From: Arthrobacter sp. PGP41
Lineage (GTDB): Bacteria > Actinomycetota > Actinomycetes > Actinomycetales > Micrococcaceae
Assembly: GCF_002953935.1 (NCBI RefSeq)
Contig: NZ_CP026514.1
Span: 186,001-250,000, forward strand
Direction of reading: 5' to 3'
Length of the DNA stretch: 64,000 nt
A program made the position numbers and the translations under genes. Positions 17,954-26,966 of the stretch are shown here, piece after piece (the stretch's first letter is position 1; every line of letters starts with the position of its first letter). The notes beneath the pieces are model-generated. The model made no database searches and was not told the origin of the DNA. It saw nothing but the letters and a program-made list of their open reading frames with translations.

Positions 17954-18772
17954 ATGCGGTTGGTAGCAAGCGACATTGACGGAACGATCCTCGGCCACGA
18001 CGGAAAAATCAGCGACCGTACCGTCCGCGCCTTCCACGCTTGCCGGGACGCCGGCGTCGAACTCGTTTTTGTCACCGGCCGTCCGCCGCGCTGGCTGCAC
18101 CCGCTGCAGGACCGGCTCGGCCACACGGGAACCGTCATCTGCTCCAACGGCGCCGTGGTCTGGGACCTTGAGGCGGACAAGCTGGTCTCTGCCCGCACCT
18201 TGACCATCGATGCCGTGCTGGAGGTGCGCCGCGTCATCAAGCGGCTGCGCCCCGCCGCCCTGTTCGCCGCCGAAACGCTGACCGGGTTCCATCTGGAGCC
18301 CGGCTTCATCGAAAACGGCTCCAGCGAGCTGCTCTCCGAATTCACCCCGGCGCCGCTTGCCCAAACGCTGGCAGCGGACGACGCCGTGGTGAAGTTCCTG
18401 GCCATTGTCCGCGAGGGCACCGCAGATGACTTCCTCGCGGAGGTGGCTCCCGCCGTCGAACACCTCGCGTCCGCCACGCACTCATCGCCGGGCGTGTCCA
18501 TGCTCGAGCTCGCGGTTCCCGGGGTCAACAAGGCTGTCACCCTGGCCGAATACGCGGCCAGCCTGGGAATCGGCGCCGCGGACGTGGTGGCATTCGGAGA
18601 CATGCCCAATGACATCGAGATGCTCCGCTGGGCAGGCCAGGGCTACGCCATGGCCAGCGGCCACCCTGAAGCAATCCGCGCGGCAGGGCAGCAGGCCCCG
18701 CATTTTGACGACGACGGCGTGGCCCAGGTCCTGGAAGCACGGCTCGCCTCGCTGGGTGTCCACCTGTCCTGA
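17954..18772 (+). CDS. HAD-superfamily hydrolase, Cof type
   Basis: A 272-residue cytosolic phosphatase of the Cof/YbiV subgroup. Motif I is ASDIDGTIL (nucleophile Asp8, acid Asp10), motif II is FVTGRPPR, and motifs III/IV are at the C-terminus (KAVTLAEYAASLGI, AFGDMPNDIEML). The large C2-type cap lies between. Such enzymes dephosphorylate sugar phosphates, FMN or PLP; the substrate cannot be told from the sequence. ATG 17954 is preceded by CTGGCAGG. A second Cof-type gene is at 56184. Confidence 0.9.
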   Translation: MRLVASDIDGTILGHDGKISDRTVRAFHACRDAGVELVFVTGRPPRWLHPLQDRLGHTGTVICSNGAVVWDLEADKLVSARTLTIDAVLEVRRVIKRLRPAALFAAETLTGFHLEPGFIENGSSELLSEFTPAPLAQTLAADDAVVKFLAIVREGTADDFLAEVAPAVEHLASATHSSPGVSMLELAVPGVNKAVTLAEYAASLGIGAADVVAFGDMPNDIEMLRWAGQGYAMASGHPEAIRAAGQQAPHFDDDGVAQVLEARLASLGVHLS

Positions 18773-18892
18773 TTCCCGCCGGCGACGCCTGCCGCGCCGT
18801 TTACACAGCTGGCGCTCACCTCGCGTTCATCTTTGCTCCTTAACGTAGGTGGCGGAGAGCCCAACCTCTCCGATCTGGCACAGGGGGAAGCA

Positions 18893-19141
18893 ATGGGAAG
18901 AAAAGCGAAGCTTGGAAATACTGAGGCGCCGCTCCGCGAGGCCGCGCCTGCTCCGCATTGGAAGAAGCTGCGGCAGGGCGACCCCGTCCGCGTCCTCCTG
19001 GCCCCGGGTTTTGAAGCCAGCGGCGTGGTGGATGCAGTCACCGCCGACCATGCGGCGGTATGGATCGATTTCGACGGCGGGCGCGGCCGGACGCTGCTGC
19101 ACTGCAGCGACGGCGTGGACATAGTCCTTCAGGAGGGCTGA
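18893..19141 (+). CDS. Conserved-looking small protein, 82 residues
   Basis: A basic N-terminus (MGRKAKLGNTEAPLREAAPAP) is followed by a compact stretch that alternates hydrophobic and polar residues (GDPVRVLLAPGFEASGVVDAVTADHAAVWIDFDGGRGRTLLH), consistent with a small SH3-like beta barrel. ATG 18893 has the strong ribosome site GGGGGAAG; 20 further codons upstream are open but have no such site. I do not recognise the family. Confidence 0.7.
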   Translation: MGRKAKLGNTEAPLREAAPAPHWKKLRQGDPVRVLLAPGFEASGVVDAVTADHAAVWIDFDGGRGRTLLHCSDGVDIVLQEG

Positions 19142-19215
19142 CCCTGCCGCGTGCGCCCCTGATCGGCCCCACGCGCGCGCCGCCGGGCCGGCGTCGGCCG
19201 GGGTACGCTCGCATT

Positions 19216-20019
19216 GTGGCCCTCCCCTTCTTCGTACACGCTGACGCCGACGGGTCGCCGCTGCCCATCGCGATGGCGCACCGTGGATTCTCACGCGAAG
19301 GTCTGGAGAACTCGATGGCCGCGTTCCGCGCCGCCGTCGACCTCGGCTACCGGTACCTCGAGACCGATGTCCACACCACAGCTGACGGCGTGGTGTTCCT
19401 CTTCCACGATGAGACGCTGGACCGGGTGACGGACGGCAGCGGGAAGGTGTCCGAGCTTCCCGCCCACAGGATGGCCGAGGTGCGGATCGGCGGACGCGAG
19501 CCCATCCCGCGGTTCGACGAACTGCTCGTTGAGTTGCCTGACGTAAAGCTGAACGTGGACGTCAAGGACTGGAATTCCGTGCGCAGCGTCGCCGCCGGAA
19601 TTGAAGAACACCAAGTGCATCACCGGGTGCTGCTGACCAGCTTCTCGGACCGGCGGCGGCGGGCGGTGCTGAAGCTGCTGAGCCAGCCGGTGGCAGCATC
19701 CGCCGGAGTGGTTTCAGTGGGCTTGTTCACCGTGCTTGGCCCGCTGCTTCCCGGACCGGTCTTTAGGTGGGGCATGCGCCGGAACCTGCGCGGGGTCCAT
19801 GCCCTGCAGGTTCCGGTGCGTTACGGCAGGGTGGAAGTGGTGACGCCGGGCTTTGTCCGCCGCGCCCACGCCCTGGGCCTGGTGGTCCATGTCTGGACGG
19901 TCAACGATCCCGGTGAGATGCGCCGGCTCCTTGACATGGGCGTGGACGGGCTGGTGACCGACCGCGCGGACCTGCTCCGCGAGGTCCTGATGGAACGCGG
20001 GAAGTGGCCGGGCGGCTGA
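19216..20019 (+). CDS. Glycerophosphodiester phosphodiesterase
   Basis: A TIM-barrel GDPD-family enzyme of 267 residues. The catalytic His in IAMAHRGFSREGLENSM (His22, Glu31), the metal-binding YLETDVHTTADGVVFLFHD segment and the terminal TVNDPGEMRRLLDMGVDGLVTDR are all present. It hydrolyses glycerophosphodiesters to glycerol 3-phosphate and an alcohol. No signal peptide is visible, so it is probably cytoplasmic. GTG 19216 is the best start; a longer open frame reaches back into the preceding gene without coding character. Confidence 0.88.
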   Translation: MALPFFVHADADGSPLPIAMAHRGFSREGLENSMAAFRAAVDLGYRYLETDVHTTADGVVFLFHDETLDRVTDGSGKVSELPAHRMAEVRIGGREPIPRFDELLVELPDVKLNVDVKDWNSVRSVAAGIEEHQVHHRVLLTSFSDRRRRAVLKLLSQPVAASAGVVSVGLFTVLGPLLPGPVFRWGMRRNLRGVHALQVPVRYGRVEVVTPGFVRRAHALGLVVHVWTVNDPGEMRRLLDMGVDGLVTDRADLLREVLMERGKWPGG

Positions 20020-20038
20020 GGTTACCAACCCCCGGCGC

Positions 20039-20467
20039 CTACCCCCGGCCCGTGCTGGTGGACGGGTCCTGGTCGCCTTCGGAAGGATCCGCCCGCAACT
20101 CGTCAGGATTGGACTCGGGGAGCCCCCCGGAGCCTGGGACGCCGCGTTGGGAGGCGGGGGATCCGCCCACTGGTGCGGTCGCATCGCCCGCCAGCCCTTC
20201 GTCGTCGTTCGCTTCATCCGTTTCCGCGTCCCCGCCGAAGGGATTCTCCGATACCGGCCCGGGGGCTGCGCCGGTCTTGAGTCCCGGAGCCTTTTCCTTC
20301 TCCGCTTCCATCGCGTTGGAGCCCTCGCTCAAGGAGGAGTGCAATTCCACGTCATCGTTGGGATCCGTGGGATCAGGATCATGTGCTTTCTCCGTGGACT
20401 TTGATGTCCCTGCCAGATCTTCCATGGCGTTTTCTGCCGCCTTGCCGATGCTGTCGCCGATACCCAT
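20039..20467 (-). CDS. Acidic disordered protein, 142 residues
   Basis: After a short amphipathic start ([20 protein letters not shown], resembling CsbD-like stress proteins) the chain is Asp/Glu/Pro/Gly/Ser-rich with no hydrophobic core ([20 protein letters not shown]). The ribosome site AAGGAG is at a good distance from ATG 20467. Its stop is 19 bases from the convergent GDPD stop. A palindromic motif shared with other small genes lies 70 bases upstream. The function is unknown; composition suggests a hydrophilin-like stress protein. Confidence 0.7.
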   Translation of the reverse strand: MGIGDSIGKAAENAMEDLAGTSKSTEKAHDPDPTDPNDDVELHSSLSEGSNAMEAEKEKAPGLKTGAAPGPVSENPFGGDAETDEANDDEGLAGDATAPVGGSPASQRGVPGSGGLPESNPDELRADPSEGDQDPSTSTGRG

Positions 20468-20537
20468 GTGGCTGCTCCTTCCGACCTTGCGTGCCGGGCA
20501 ACCCAGCGGATGCCCGGAGCATTACCCTTCCAGAATT

Positions 20538-20551
20538 ATCAGCATGCTTAC
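20538..20551 (-). promoter_or_regulatory. GTAAGCATGCT-type motif, copy A
   Basis: On the minus strand this is GTAAGCATGCTGAT, with the AGCATGCT palindrome at its centre. It lies between the divergent disordered-protein genes starting at 20467 and 20608. Related copies are at 26509, 30797, 31842, 48231 and 52173. Confidence 0.5.
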
Positions 20552-20607
20552 AATTAGTCCAGAGCCGGGGCAAGGAACCCCGGCCGGGCAGGAAGGACGC
20601 ATGCACC

Positions 20608-20874
20608 ATGAGCAGCTACCATCCGGAAAATGATCCCGCGAACCCTGACCAGCCGGGCAAGGACCAGCCGGGCCATGAGGAGGCTGGCCAGGCGGGAGCC
20701 GGCAGCACCCAGCCCGGGGCCGGTCGGCAGGGGAACGGGGACTCGGCCGGGTCGCCGAATCCGGACCCTGCCGAAGGCAACGTCACCGGCCTGGAGCCGG
20801 GCGGGGGAGTGCCTCCCGGCGAGACGCCGCCGGCTGAGGGCCAGATGAGCCGCGACCAGGGCCACAGCGAATAG
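20608..20874 (+). CDS. Pro/Gly-rich disordered protein, 88 residues
   Basis: [20 protein letters not shown].. continues with Gly, Pro, Gln and Glu repeats (PGQ/PGAG motifs) to the end, with no predicted fold. ATG 20608 has GGAAGGA 10 bases upstream; another ATG at 20601 is out of frame. It is divergent from the disordered-protein gene at 20467 and shares a palindromic motif region with it. No function can be assigned. Confidence 0.65.
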   Translation: MSSYHPENDPANPDQPGKDQPGHEEAGQAGAGSTQPGAGRQGNGDSAGSPNPDPAEGNVTGLEPGGGVPPGETPPAEGQMSRDQGHSE

Positions 20875-20949
20875 CGCCGCTGGATGAGGATCCGCCGGGC
20901 TGCCCCGGCCTGAGCGGCCGGGCGGCGCCTGCCGGACCACAAGCCTGCG

Positions 20950-22011
20950 TCAGTGCGGTTCGTTTGTGTGCGGCGTGCCGGCGGCGTGCCCGGGTTCCCC
21001 CAGGTGGCGGCTGATCCCGTCCAGGTCCAGCCGGCTGTTCCAGCTGGCCCAGTCCTTGGGCCGGACGGAAGGCCTGCCGAGGAGATAGCCCTGCCCGGCA
21101 GTGATTCCCAGTTCGGTGAGGACCTTGAGCTCCCCCACGGTCTCGATGCCTTCAGCCACGAGGGACGTTCCGATCTGCTCCGCAAAATCCACCAGGCATG
21201 CGGCCAGGGCGCGCTGGAGGCCGTCCTTGTCAACGTCGCCGATGACGTTCCGGCCCACCTTCAGGAAGTCGGGGCGAAGGTGCACCATGCGGCTCAGCGC
21301 TCCAGCCCCGGAATGGGTGTCATCCACTGCGATCCGCAGGCCTTGGTCGCGCAGGGGGTTAATGGCGGCGATGAACTGCGGGTATTCCTCATCCTTGACG
21401 GTTTCCGTCAATTCGAGCACCACGCGGCTGACGGGAAGCTCGATGTGCTCGAACAGTTCCGGCAGCCTGGGGTCAAGGCAGGAATCGGGGGAGATGTTGA
21501 GAGACACAAACAGGTTCTCGGGAAGCATCTTCGCTGCGGCCGCCGCAGATCCCAGTGCCGAGAACTCGAGGTTCGCTCCCAGACCCACAGCGGCTGCCTC
21601 GGCGAACCACAGTTCTGCGGCCGCGCCGTCGTCGCTGACGAACCTGGACAACGCCTCGACTCCCACCACGATCTTCTCTTCCAGTCCGTAGATGGGCTGG
21701 AAGGCTGTCATGAGCATCTGGCTCTCAAGCAGGGCGCTGATGCGTGACATACTGCGGATCGCGTCGATTTGCTCCGCCACTTTCGGCGGGACGGCGGGGG
21801 CGAGGCGCATCTGCCCGGCAGTCTCCAGCGTTCCCGGCGTATTGGCGTCACTACGCCGGGTTTCAAGGAGGTATTCGAGGAGCGCGCGCTCGGGCACGCC
21901 GGGATTTTCATCCAAGCGGGTGCTAAGGCGCTGCCGGACGGCCGCTCCGGCCGGATCCGTGTCCGCCAGCACAGCAGCGATAATTCCCCATGCCTGTATT
22001 CGAACCGACAT
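20950..22011 (-). CDS. EAL-domain c-di-GMP phosphodiesterase-like protein
   Basis: A 353-residue cytosolic protein with a helical N-terminal region (1-90) and one EAL domain. The EAL signature is GVEALSRF (Glu119). Candidate metal and catalytic residues Asn172, Glu203 (LELTET), Asp230-Asp231, Lys251, Glu287 (AEGIE) and Gln307 (GQGYLLGRP) are present. However, the usual DDFGTG loop is DDTHSG and the KID motif is KVG (Gly253), so loop 6 is degenerate and activity may be weak or lost. It is the last gene of a leftward group with a GGDEF-EAL protein and a sensor kinase, 165 bases from its neighbour, so it may have its own promoter. Confidence 0.88.
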   Translation of the reverse strand: MSVRIQAWGIIAAVLADTDPAGAAVRQRLSTRLDENPGVPERALLEYLLETRRSDANTPGTLETAGQMRLAPAVPPKVAEQIDAIRSMSRISALLESQMLMTAFQPIYGLEEKIVVGVEALSRFVSDDGAAAELWFAEAAAVGLGANLEFSALGSAAAAAKMLPENLFVSLNISPDSCLDPRLPELFEHIELPVSRVVLELTETVKDEEYPQFIAAINPLRDQGLRIAVDDTHSGAGALSRMVHLRPDFLKVGRNVIGDVDKDGLQRALAACLVDFAEQIGTSLVAEGIETVGELKVLTELGITAGQGYLLGRPSVRPKDWASWNSRLDLDGISRHLGEPGHAAGTPHTNEPH

Positions 22012-22176
22012 TAGCTACGCCCCCAGTTGACGAAGTAATGACCCAATGGCCCTTTGTTGTTCAATTTGTAAACGCCTTTAAAGTCCGGTGCCCTGTCCAA
22101 CACTGATTTTCGCGGCGACGAAAACCCACACACCGCATCATGATCGTATATCGCAGGAAACAAATGCGCAGTAGTT

Positions 22177-23718
22177 TCAGCCTTGCCGCTTTGCGCGCTC
22201 CGGCTGTTTCGCCAGTAATTCGGGAATTTGTTCCGGCGGGACCGGCCTGCTGAAGAAATAACCCTGGGCACTGAGGCAACCCAGGCCGCGAAGGAGCTCA
22301 GCCTGCTCAGCTGTTTCCACGCCTTCCCACACCGCTTCCAGCCCGCATGCCCGGACCAGCTGCAGGACCGCCGCAATCAGGGCAGGCTGGGTGGGATCGG
22401 TTCCCAGCCCGGCGATCAGCGACCGGTCCACCTTGACCCGGTCCACGGGAAGCCGGCGGAGGTAGCTGATGGACGAGTAGCCGGTGCCGAAATCGTCGAT
22501 CTCGATCCCCACGCCCAAGCCCCGGAGCCCGCCCAGCGAGTACCGGTCAAGATCGTTGCCTTTGACGATTGCAACTTCCGTCAGCTCCAGCACCACCTGG
22601 TCGGGCTGAACGCCGGTTTCCTTCAGGACACTCCTGACATCCTCGATGAACTGCAGGCTCTGCAGGTCTGTAGCGGAGATATTGATGCGGACGGAGAACC
22701 GGCTGTCCACCACGGAGGCCTTGACCCAGTCGCGGAGCTGGCGCACTGCCGCCCGGAGCACCCACAGCCCCAGCTCTGAGATCAGCCCGGCTTCTTCCGC
22801 CAGCGGAATGAACTCATCCGGCATGATCAAGCCGCGGGTCGGGTGGTTCCAGCGGACCAGGGCCTCCACGCCCTCGACCCGGCCTGTACCCAGCTCCACC
22901 ACCGGTTGGTAGTTGAGCGTCAGGCCGTCGCTGCTGATCGCGGCACGCAAATCCTCCACAAGCTGGCTGCGGAGCCTGCGGACCAGCAGTAGTCCCGGCT
23001 CAAAGCGGTGCAGCTTGTTCTGGCCTTCCGCCTTGGACGCGTACATGGCGACGTCGGCCTCCATCAGCATGTCCTCCGGCGTCTTGCCCGCCTCGCCGGC
23101 GCTGAGCCCGATGCTGGCACCGCAACGGACGCTCCGTCCCGGCAGCTCGATGGGCTCACCTACGGCTGCCAGGATGCGGTGGCCCACGAAGCCGGCCTGG
23201 TCGGGGGTGGCCGAGGGCAGGACGATGGCGAACTCGTCGCCGCCGAGGCGGGCAACGACGTCGGATTCGCGCACGGCGCCGCGGATTCGTTCCCCCACGG
23301 TGATCAGGACGTGGTCACCGGCGGAATGGCCCAGGCTGTCGTTGATGGTCTTGAAGGCGTTCAGGTCCATCATGAGGAGGACAGGGCTTTCGCCCGATTC
23401 GGTGTCGGCCTCAAGGGCTGCGTTCAAAGCGTCGATCAGGGCGGAGCGGTTTGCCAGGCCCGTGAGCGGGTCCTGCATGGCCATCTTCTGCATCTCGAGA
23501 TGTGCCTCATGCAGGAGCTGGGTCCGGACCTGCACCCGCTGCTCAAGCTCCTCGTAGATGATCTGCAGGTCCTCCGCCAGCAGGTTGGTGCCCATAATGA
23601 TGGCATCGAGCTCATCACGCGCCGGCGAAATCTCGATCCGGGAGGTAAGGTCTCCGGACGCCAGCCGCACGATGCCTTCCAGGAGCCGGGAGAGCCGCGG
23701 ATCGTTATCCGCAAACAT
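22177..23718 (-). CDS. GGDEF-EAL dual-domain c-di-GMP enzyme
   Basis: A 513-residue protein with a short HAMP-like start, a coiled coil (about 48-80: EDLQIIYEELEQRVQVRTQLLHE in part), a GGDEF domain and an EAL domain. The GGDEF motif is intact (ARLGGDEFAI, about 157-166), and an inhibitory RxxD site (RESD) sits exactly five residues before it. The EAL motif is GVEALVRW with full DDFGTGYSS, KVDRSLI and QGYFFSRP motifs. Both synthesis and breakdown of c-di-GMP are therefore possible. No transmembrane segment was seen. ATG 23718 is 18 bases after the sensor-kinase stop, so the two are in one operon. Confidence 0.93.
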   Translation of the reverse strand: MFADNDPRLSRLLEGIVRLASGDLTSRIEISPARDELDAIIMGTNLLAEDLQIIYEELEQRVQVRTQLLHEAHLEMQKMAMQDPLTGLANRSALIDALNAALEADTESGESPVLLMMDLNAFKTINDSLGHSAGDHVLITVGERIRGAVRESDVVARLGGDEFAIVLPSATPDQAGFVGHRILAAVGEPIELPGRSVRCGASIGLSAGEAGKTPEDMLMEADVAMYASKAEGQNKLHRFEPGLLLVRRLRSQLVEDLRAAISSDGLTLNYQPVVELGTGRVEGVEALVRWNHPTRGLIMPDEFIPLAEEAGLISELGLWVLRAAVRQLRDWVKASVVDSRFSVRINISATDLQSLQFIEDVRSVLKETGVQPDQVVLELTEVAIVKGNDLDRYSLGGLRGLGVGIEIDDFGTGYSSISYLRRLPVDRVKVDRSLIAGLGTDPTQPALIAAVLQLVRACGLEAVWEGVETAEQAELLRGLGCLSAQGYFFSRPVPPEQIPELLAKQPERAKRQG

Positions 23719-23736
23719 CAAAGTCCTGCATCCCGC

Positions 23737-25380
23737 TCAGTTTTCCTGGCTGCGTTCAGCGTCAAGGGGGAGGCTGACCGTGACCGTGGTGCCTGCGCCC
23801 AGGATCGAGGAAACGTCGATCCTGCCGCCGTGGCGGGACACGATGTCCTTGGTGATGGCCAGCCCCAGTCCCGTCCCGGGGATGGCCCCGGACATGGCAT
23901 TTGATGCCCGGTAGAAGCGGGTGAAGACGTGGTCTATCTCGTCGCTCGAAATGCCGATGCCGGTGTCCGCAACACTGACGGTGGCCCACCGGGTACCGTC
24001 AGCTGCGGCATGCGACTCGCTCCCCACCTGGATGCGCCCTCCGCTGGGGGTGAACTTGATGGCGTTGGAGACCAGGTTGGTGAACACCTGCTGCAGCTGT
24101 ACTTCGTCGGCAAGGATCTCCGGGTCCTCCGGAACCTGCTCCACGGCGATGGTGACGTTTTGCAGCGTAGCCAGTGGCCGAAGCGCCGCTGCCACGAGAT
24201 CCAGGGTCTGTCCCAGCCGCACTGGGGTGAGGTGCATCAGGCTGTCATCAAGGCCGTTGCGGGAGACGCTCAGCATGTCCTCAATCAGGGTCCTCAGCCG
24301 CTCCGTGTTCCGGACCACGATGTCCAGCATCTGGTGGACTTCGGGCGAGACAGGCTGCTCGGTGCTCTCCTGGATCATGTCCAGGTACGCCATGATGGAG
24401 GTCAGTGGCGTCCGCAGCTCATGGTTGACGGTGGCAAGGAAGTCTGTTTTGGCCTTGTCCAGCTGCTGCAGTTGCTTCACCACCTGCTGCTGGCTGCTGA
24501 TCAGGTGGCTCTGGATCAATCCGTGCGCCGCGTTGCCCGCCACGTGTTGGATGAGCCCTAGCTCGGTCCCGGACCAGGTCCGCGGCTGGTCGATCATCGC
24601 AATCCAAATAATGCCCAGCGAAGAGCTTCCCTCGCCCATGGGCACTGCCAAGGAGGAGACGGCGTCGCCGATGCCCGGCGAAACGGCCTCGCCGGCCGCC
24701 GGTTCCTCCGTCCCGGGTGAAGACGAGGTCTCGGCGCCGGCCCACAGCAGGTCCGCTGCCCGGCGGGCGTCCTCCTCGTCCGGCAGGGCCTGCTCGCGGA
24801 GCGGCGCCAGCCCGGGCCTGCTCCAGGCGGCGTTGATGCGGGGAACCCGGCTGTCCTCGAAAGTAGTCAGCCAGACGTGGTCGGCCCTGAATGTCCGGCC
24901 AAACCCGGCCACCACGTGGTTCGCGATCTCCTCCGGGTCGTTCGTGGCCCGGACAGCGGCAGAGACCTGCCGAAGCTGTTCGCGCAGCGCCTCGGTTTCC
25001 TGGCGGGCGGCATTGCGGCGGGCCACCATGTCGATCAGGGCAGTGGCGCGGTAGGCCAGTTCCCGGGGGGCGGGTGGCTTGGCGATGCAGTCGTGGATGC
25101 CGGACGGCTTCATGGCCGCGAGCTCTGCCGGATCGTCGAGGTCCACCACCACAAGGACTGGCGCGTCTGCCTTGATGGCGGACAGCGACGTATCAACCAC
25201 GACGACGGAAGGGCGGCTCTCCTCCAGGGAAGCGGCAAGTTCGTCAGCATCCCCTGCGCACAGGACCGAGTAGCCGGCATCCCGCAACGCCTTGGCATAT
25301 GACGCGAGGCGCGCGTCGTCGGGGTCTGCCACGACGGCGGTGCGCGGCGCGCGCAAGTCACTCGGCGTGTCAGCCGCCAC
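23737..25380 (-). CDS. Hybrid sensor histidine kinase with N-terminal receiver domain
   Basis: A 547-residue soluble protein. A receiver-like domain (11-120) has the phospho-acceptor Asp63 in VVVVDTSLS and Lys101 in IAKPPAPREL. A GAF-type domain (about 145-295) follows, then HisKA with DFLATVNHELRTPLTSIM (His320) and HATPase_c with DTGIGISSDEIDHVFTRFYR and GTGLGLAITKDIV. GTG 25380 has the ribosome site GGGAAGGGG and is preferred to ATG 25410. No partner response regulator with a DNA-binding domain is adjacent. The GGDEF-EAL gene directly downstream has no receiver domain, so signalling may go through direct contact or a distant regulator. Confidence 0.92.
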   Translation of the reverse strand: MAADTPSDLRAPRTAVVADPDDARLASYAKALRDAGYSVLCAGDADELAASLEESRPSVVVVDTSLSAIKADAPVLVVVDLDDPAELAAMKPSGIHDCIAKPPAPRELAYRATALIDMVARRNAARQETEALREQLRQVSAAVRATNDPEEIANHVVAGFGRTFRADHVWLTTFEDSRVPRINAAWSRPGLAPLREQALPDEEDARRAADLLWAGAETSSSPGTEEPAAGEAVSPGIGDAVSSLAVPMGEGSSSLGIIWIAMIDQPRTWSGTELGLIQHVAGNAAHGLIQSHLISSQQQVVKQLQQLDKAKTDFLATVNHELRTPLTSIMAYLDMIQESTEQPVSPEVHQMLDIVVRNTERLRTLIEDMLSVSRNGLDDSLMHLTPVRLGQTLDLVAAALRPLATLQNVTIAVEQVPEDPEILADEVQLQQVFTNLVSNAIKFTPSGGRIQVGSESHAAADGTRWATVSVADTGIGISSDEIDHVFTRFYRASNAMSGAIPGTGLGLAITKDIVSRHGGRIDVSSILGAGTTVTVSLPLDAERSQEN

Positions 25381-25563
25381 AGTGTCCCCTTCCCTCCCAG
25401 TTGAGTACATTGTATGGTCACGCCGGGCGGGCGGCTCCATGGGAAAGAAAAGGAGCACTTTTACCACTATCGCTGGCCACGAAAATAGCCGGCAAGGGGT
25501 CATGCAGCCCCCACTCGGGCGGCAGATCGCGCTGCGGGTTGTCCGGCCCCCTATATTTGATCC

Positions 25564-26391
25564 GTGCCCTCCCCCTCGAAGTCCTTCCCGGCAAAGTCAC
25601 TGCGGTCCACCCTGCAGAAGTATTTGATGGTCCCTAAGCTCATCCGGCTGTCCCGCTCGGCCCCCAAGGACCGGCCGCTGGCATGGGACACGTACTGGGC
25701 CGGCATCAGGGGCGCCGGAGCCGGAGGCGAAGTTCTCTGGGATTCCGGGACTGACAATGAATTCCTCGGCTACAAGGACGTGCTGCTCCGCCACCTGGAC
25801 CCGGACCTGCCCGTGGTGGACGTGGGCTGCGGCCACGGCAGGTTCACCCGCGCGTTGGCCGGAGTCTTCCCCGAGGTCATCGGCGTGGACGTTTCGGGGC
25901 AGGCCATAGCCCACGCCGGCGCCCAGGCATCCACGCCTGCCGGCACCGTACGCTATGCGGCCCGGGACATGACTGAGCCCGGCGCGGGCACGGGATTGGC
26001 CGGCAGCACGGACGCAAACGTCTTCATCCGGGGAGTGCTCCACGTGCTGGATCAGGCAGATCAGGCGGCGCTGGTGGAAAACCTGCGGCTCCTGACCGGA
26101 AGCCGGGGCACCGTGTTCCTCGCCGAAACGAACTTCCAGGGCACTCCTGTTGAGTACGTTTCCCACCTCGGTGCAACACTCCGGGGCATCCCGGCCCCTC
26201 TCGAGCGTGCCATCCGCGGGCTGCCGATGCCCGGCCATTTCGGTCCCGAAGAGCGCTCGCGGGTACTTCCGCCGGAGAAGTGGGAGCTCCTCGAAGACGG
26301 GGAAGTGGACATCGAAACACATCCAATGACGGGCGTCGGCGGGAAAAGCCGGGTCCCGGGGTACTTCGCCGTGCTGCGCCCGAGGCAATAG
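25564..26391 (+). CDS. SAM-dependent class I methyltransferase
   Basis: A 275-residue protein with motif I VVDVGCGHGRFTRALAG near 80-95, motif II acidic residue in VIGVDVSGQAIAHA, and post-motifs consistent with the Methyltransf_11/25 group. The substrate is unknown. The GTG start at 25564 lies only six bases after a TATATT hexamer (25552-25557), so the mRNA may be leaderless, as is common in actinobacteria. It is divergent from the sensor kinase gene. Confidence 0.85.
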   Translation: MPSPSKSFPAKSLRSTLQKYLMVPKLIRLSRSAPKDRPLAWDTYWAGIRGAGAGGEVLWDSGTDNEFLGYKDVLLRHLDPDLPVVDVGCGHGRFTRALAGVFPEVIGVDVSGQAIAHAGAQASTPAGTVRYAARDMTEPGAGTGLAGSTDANVFIRGVLHVLDQADQAALVENLRLLTGSRGTVFLAETNFQGTPVEYVSHLGATLRGIPAPLERAIRGLPMPGHFGPEERSRVLPPEKWELLEDGEVDIETHPMTGVGGKSRVPGYFAVLRPRQ

Positions 26392-26508
26392 CCAGGGCTC
26401 AGCCGCTCCCGCCCGGAGGATGTCCGCCCGTCCGGGACGGCTTGCGTCCGAAGATGCATGACGCCGCCGCCAAGCCCTTGACACGCAGGCTGATCGGGAT
26501 GCTGAATG

Positions 26509-26522
26509 GTAAGTACGCTTAG
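26509..26522 (+). promoter_or_regulatory. GTAAGyATGCTT-type motif, copy B
   Basis: GTAAGTACGCTTAG lies 25 bases downstream of a TTGACA hexamer (26478-26483) and about 55 bases upstream of the pseudogene. It matches the minus-strand copy at 48231 at 12 of 14 positions. Confidence 0.45.
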
Positions 26523-26577
26523 AAAGGCCGGGGCCCGGAGACCTAAATCCCTTCAGTATTCGCAGGAGGCCACCTCA

Positions 26578-26876
26578 ACGCAGGACGAACGGAGCGCGGG
26601 GGCCGCAGCCCGGCCACCCTGCACCGCGAAGTGATCCGGCAGTGGGCCGAAGAGCGCGAAGGCGTTCCGGCAACGGAGAAGGCGCCGGTGACGGTGGCCA
26701 CCCGGGGAGTACTTCGGATTGACCTCGACGGTGAACAGAGGCTCCGCCACACCAGCCGGGAGGAAGCGTTTGCGACCTTCCGCTCCCGGGGCTCAACGTC
26801 ATCTACCAGGAACAGCGCAGCGACGGCCAGCAGTCACACTTTTCCGGCTGGAGAATCCGGCCCCGAAAATGCCTGA
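26578..26876 (+). pseudogene. Frameshifted remnant of a small conserved Arthrobacter protein
   Basis: No single frame is coding throughout, but the pieces join into one protein. Frame A from about 26586 to 26790 reads ..RSPATLHREVIRQWAEEREG..GVLRIDLDG..EEAFATFRS. The text then continues in another frame as GLNVIYQEQRSDGQQSHF (about 26792-26845) and in a third as FRLENPAPKMPEQ. Together these resemble a small family of about 90-110 residues common in Arthrobacter (pattern: IRQWAEERGG, PGVLRIDF, FVYQE..DGE.S.F). A strong ribosome site AGGAGG (26564-26569) is followed by ACG at 26578 where a start would be expected. At least two frameshifts and a lost start indicate decay; sequencing error at several points is the alternative. 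Confidence 0.65.
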
Positions 26877-26966
26877 GCAGCGTAGCGTTACACCGCCAGC
26901 CCGGCACCGGCCCTTGATACCGGCGCCGCTTCGCCGACGGCGGACGCAAAACATACAGGAAAGACC

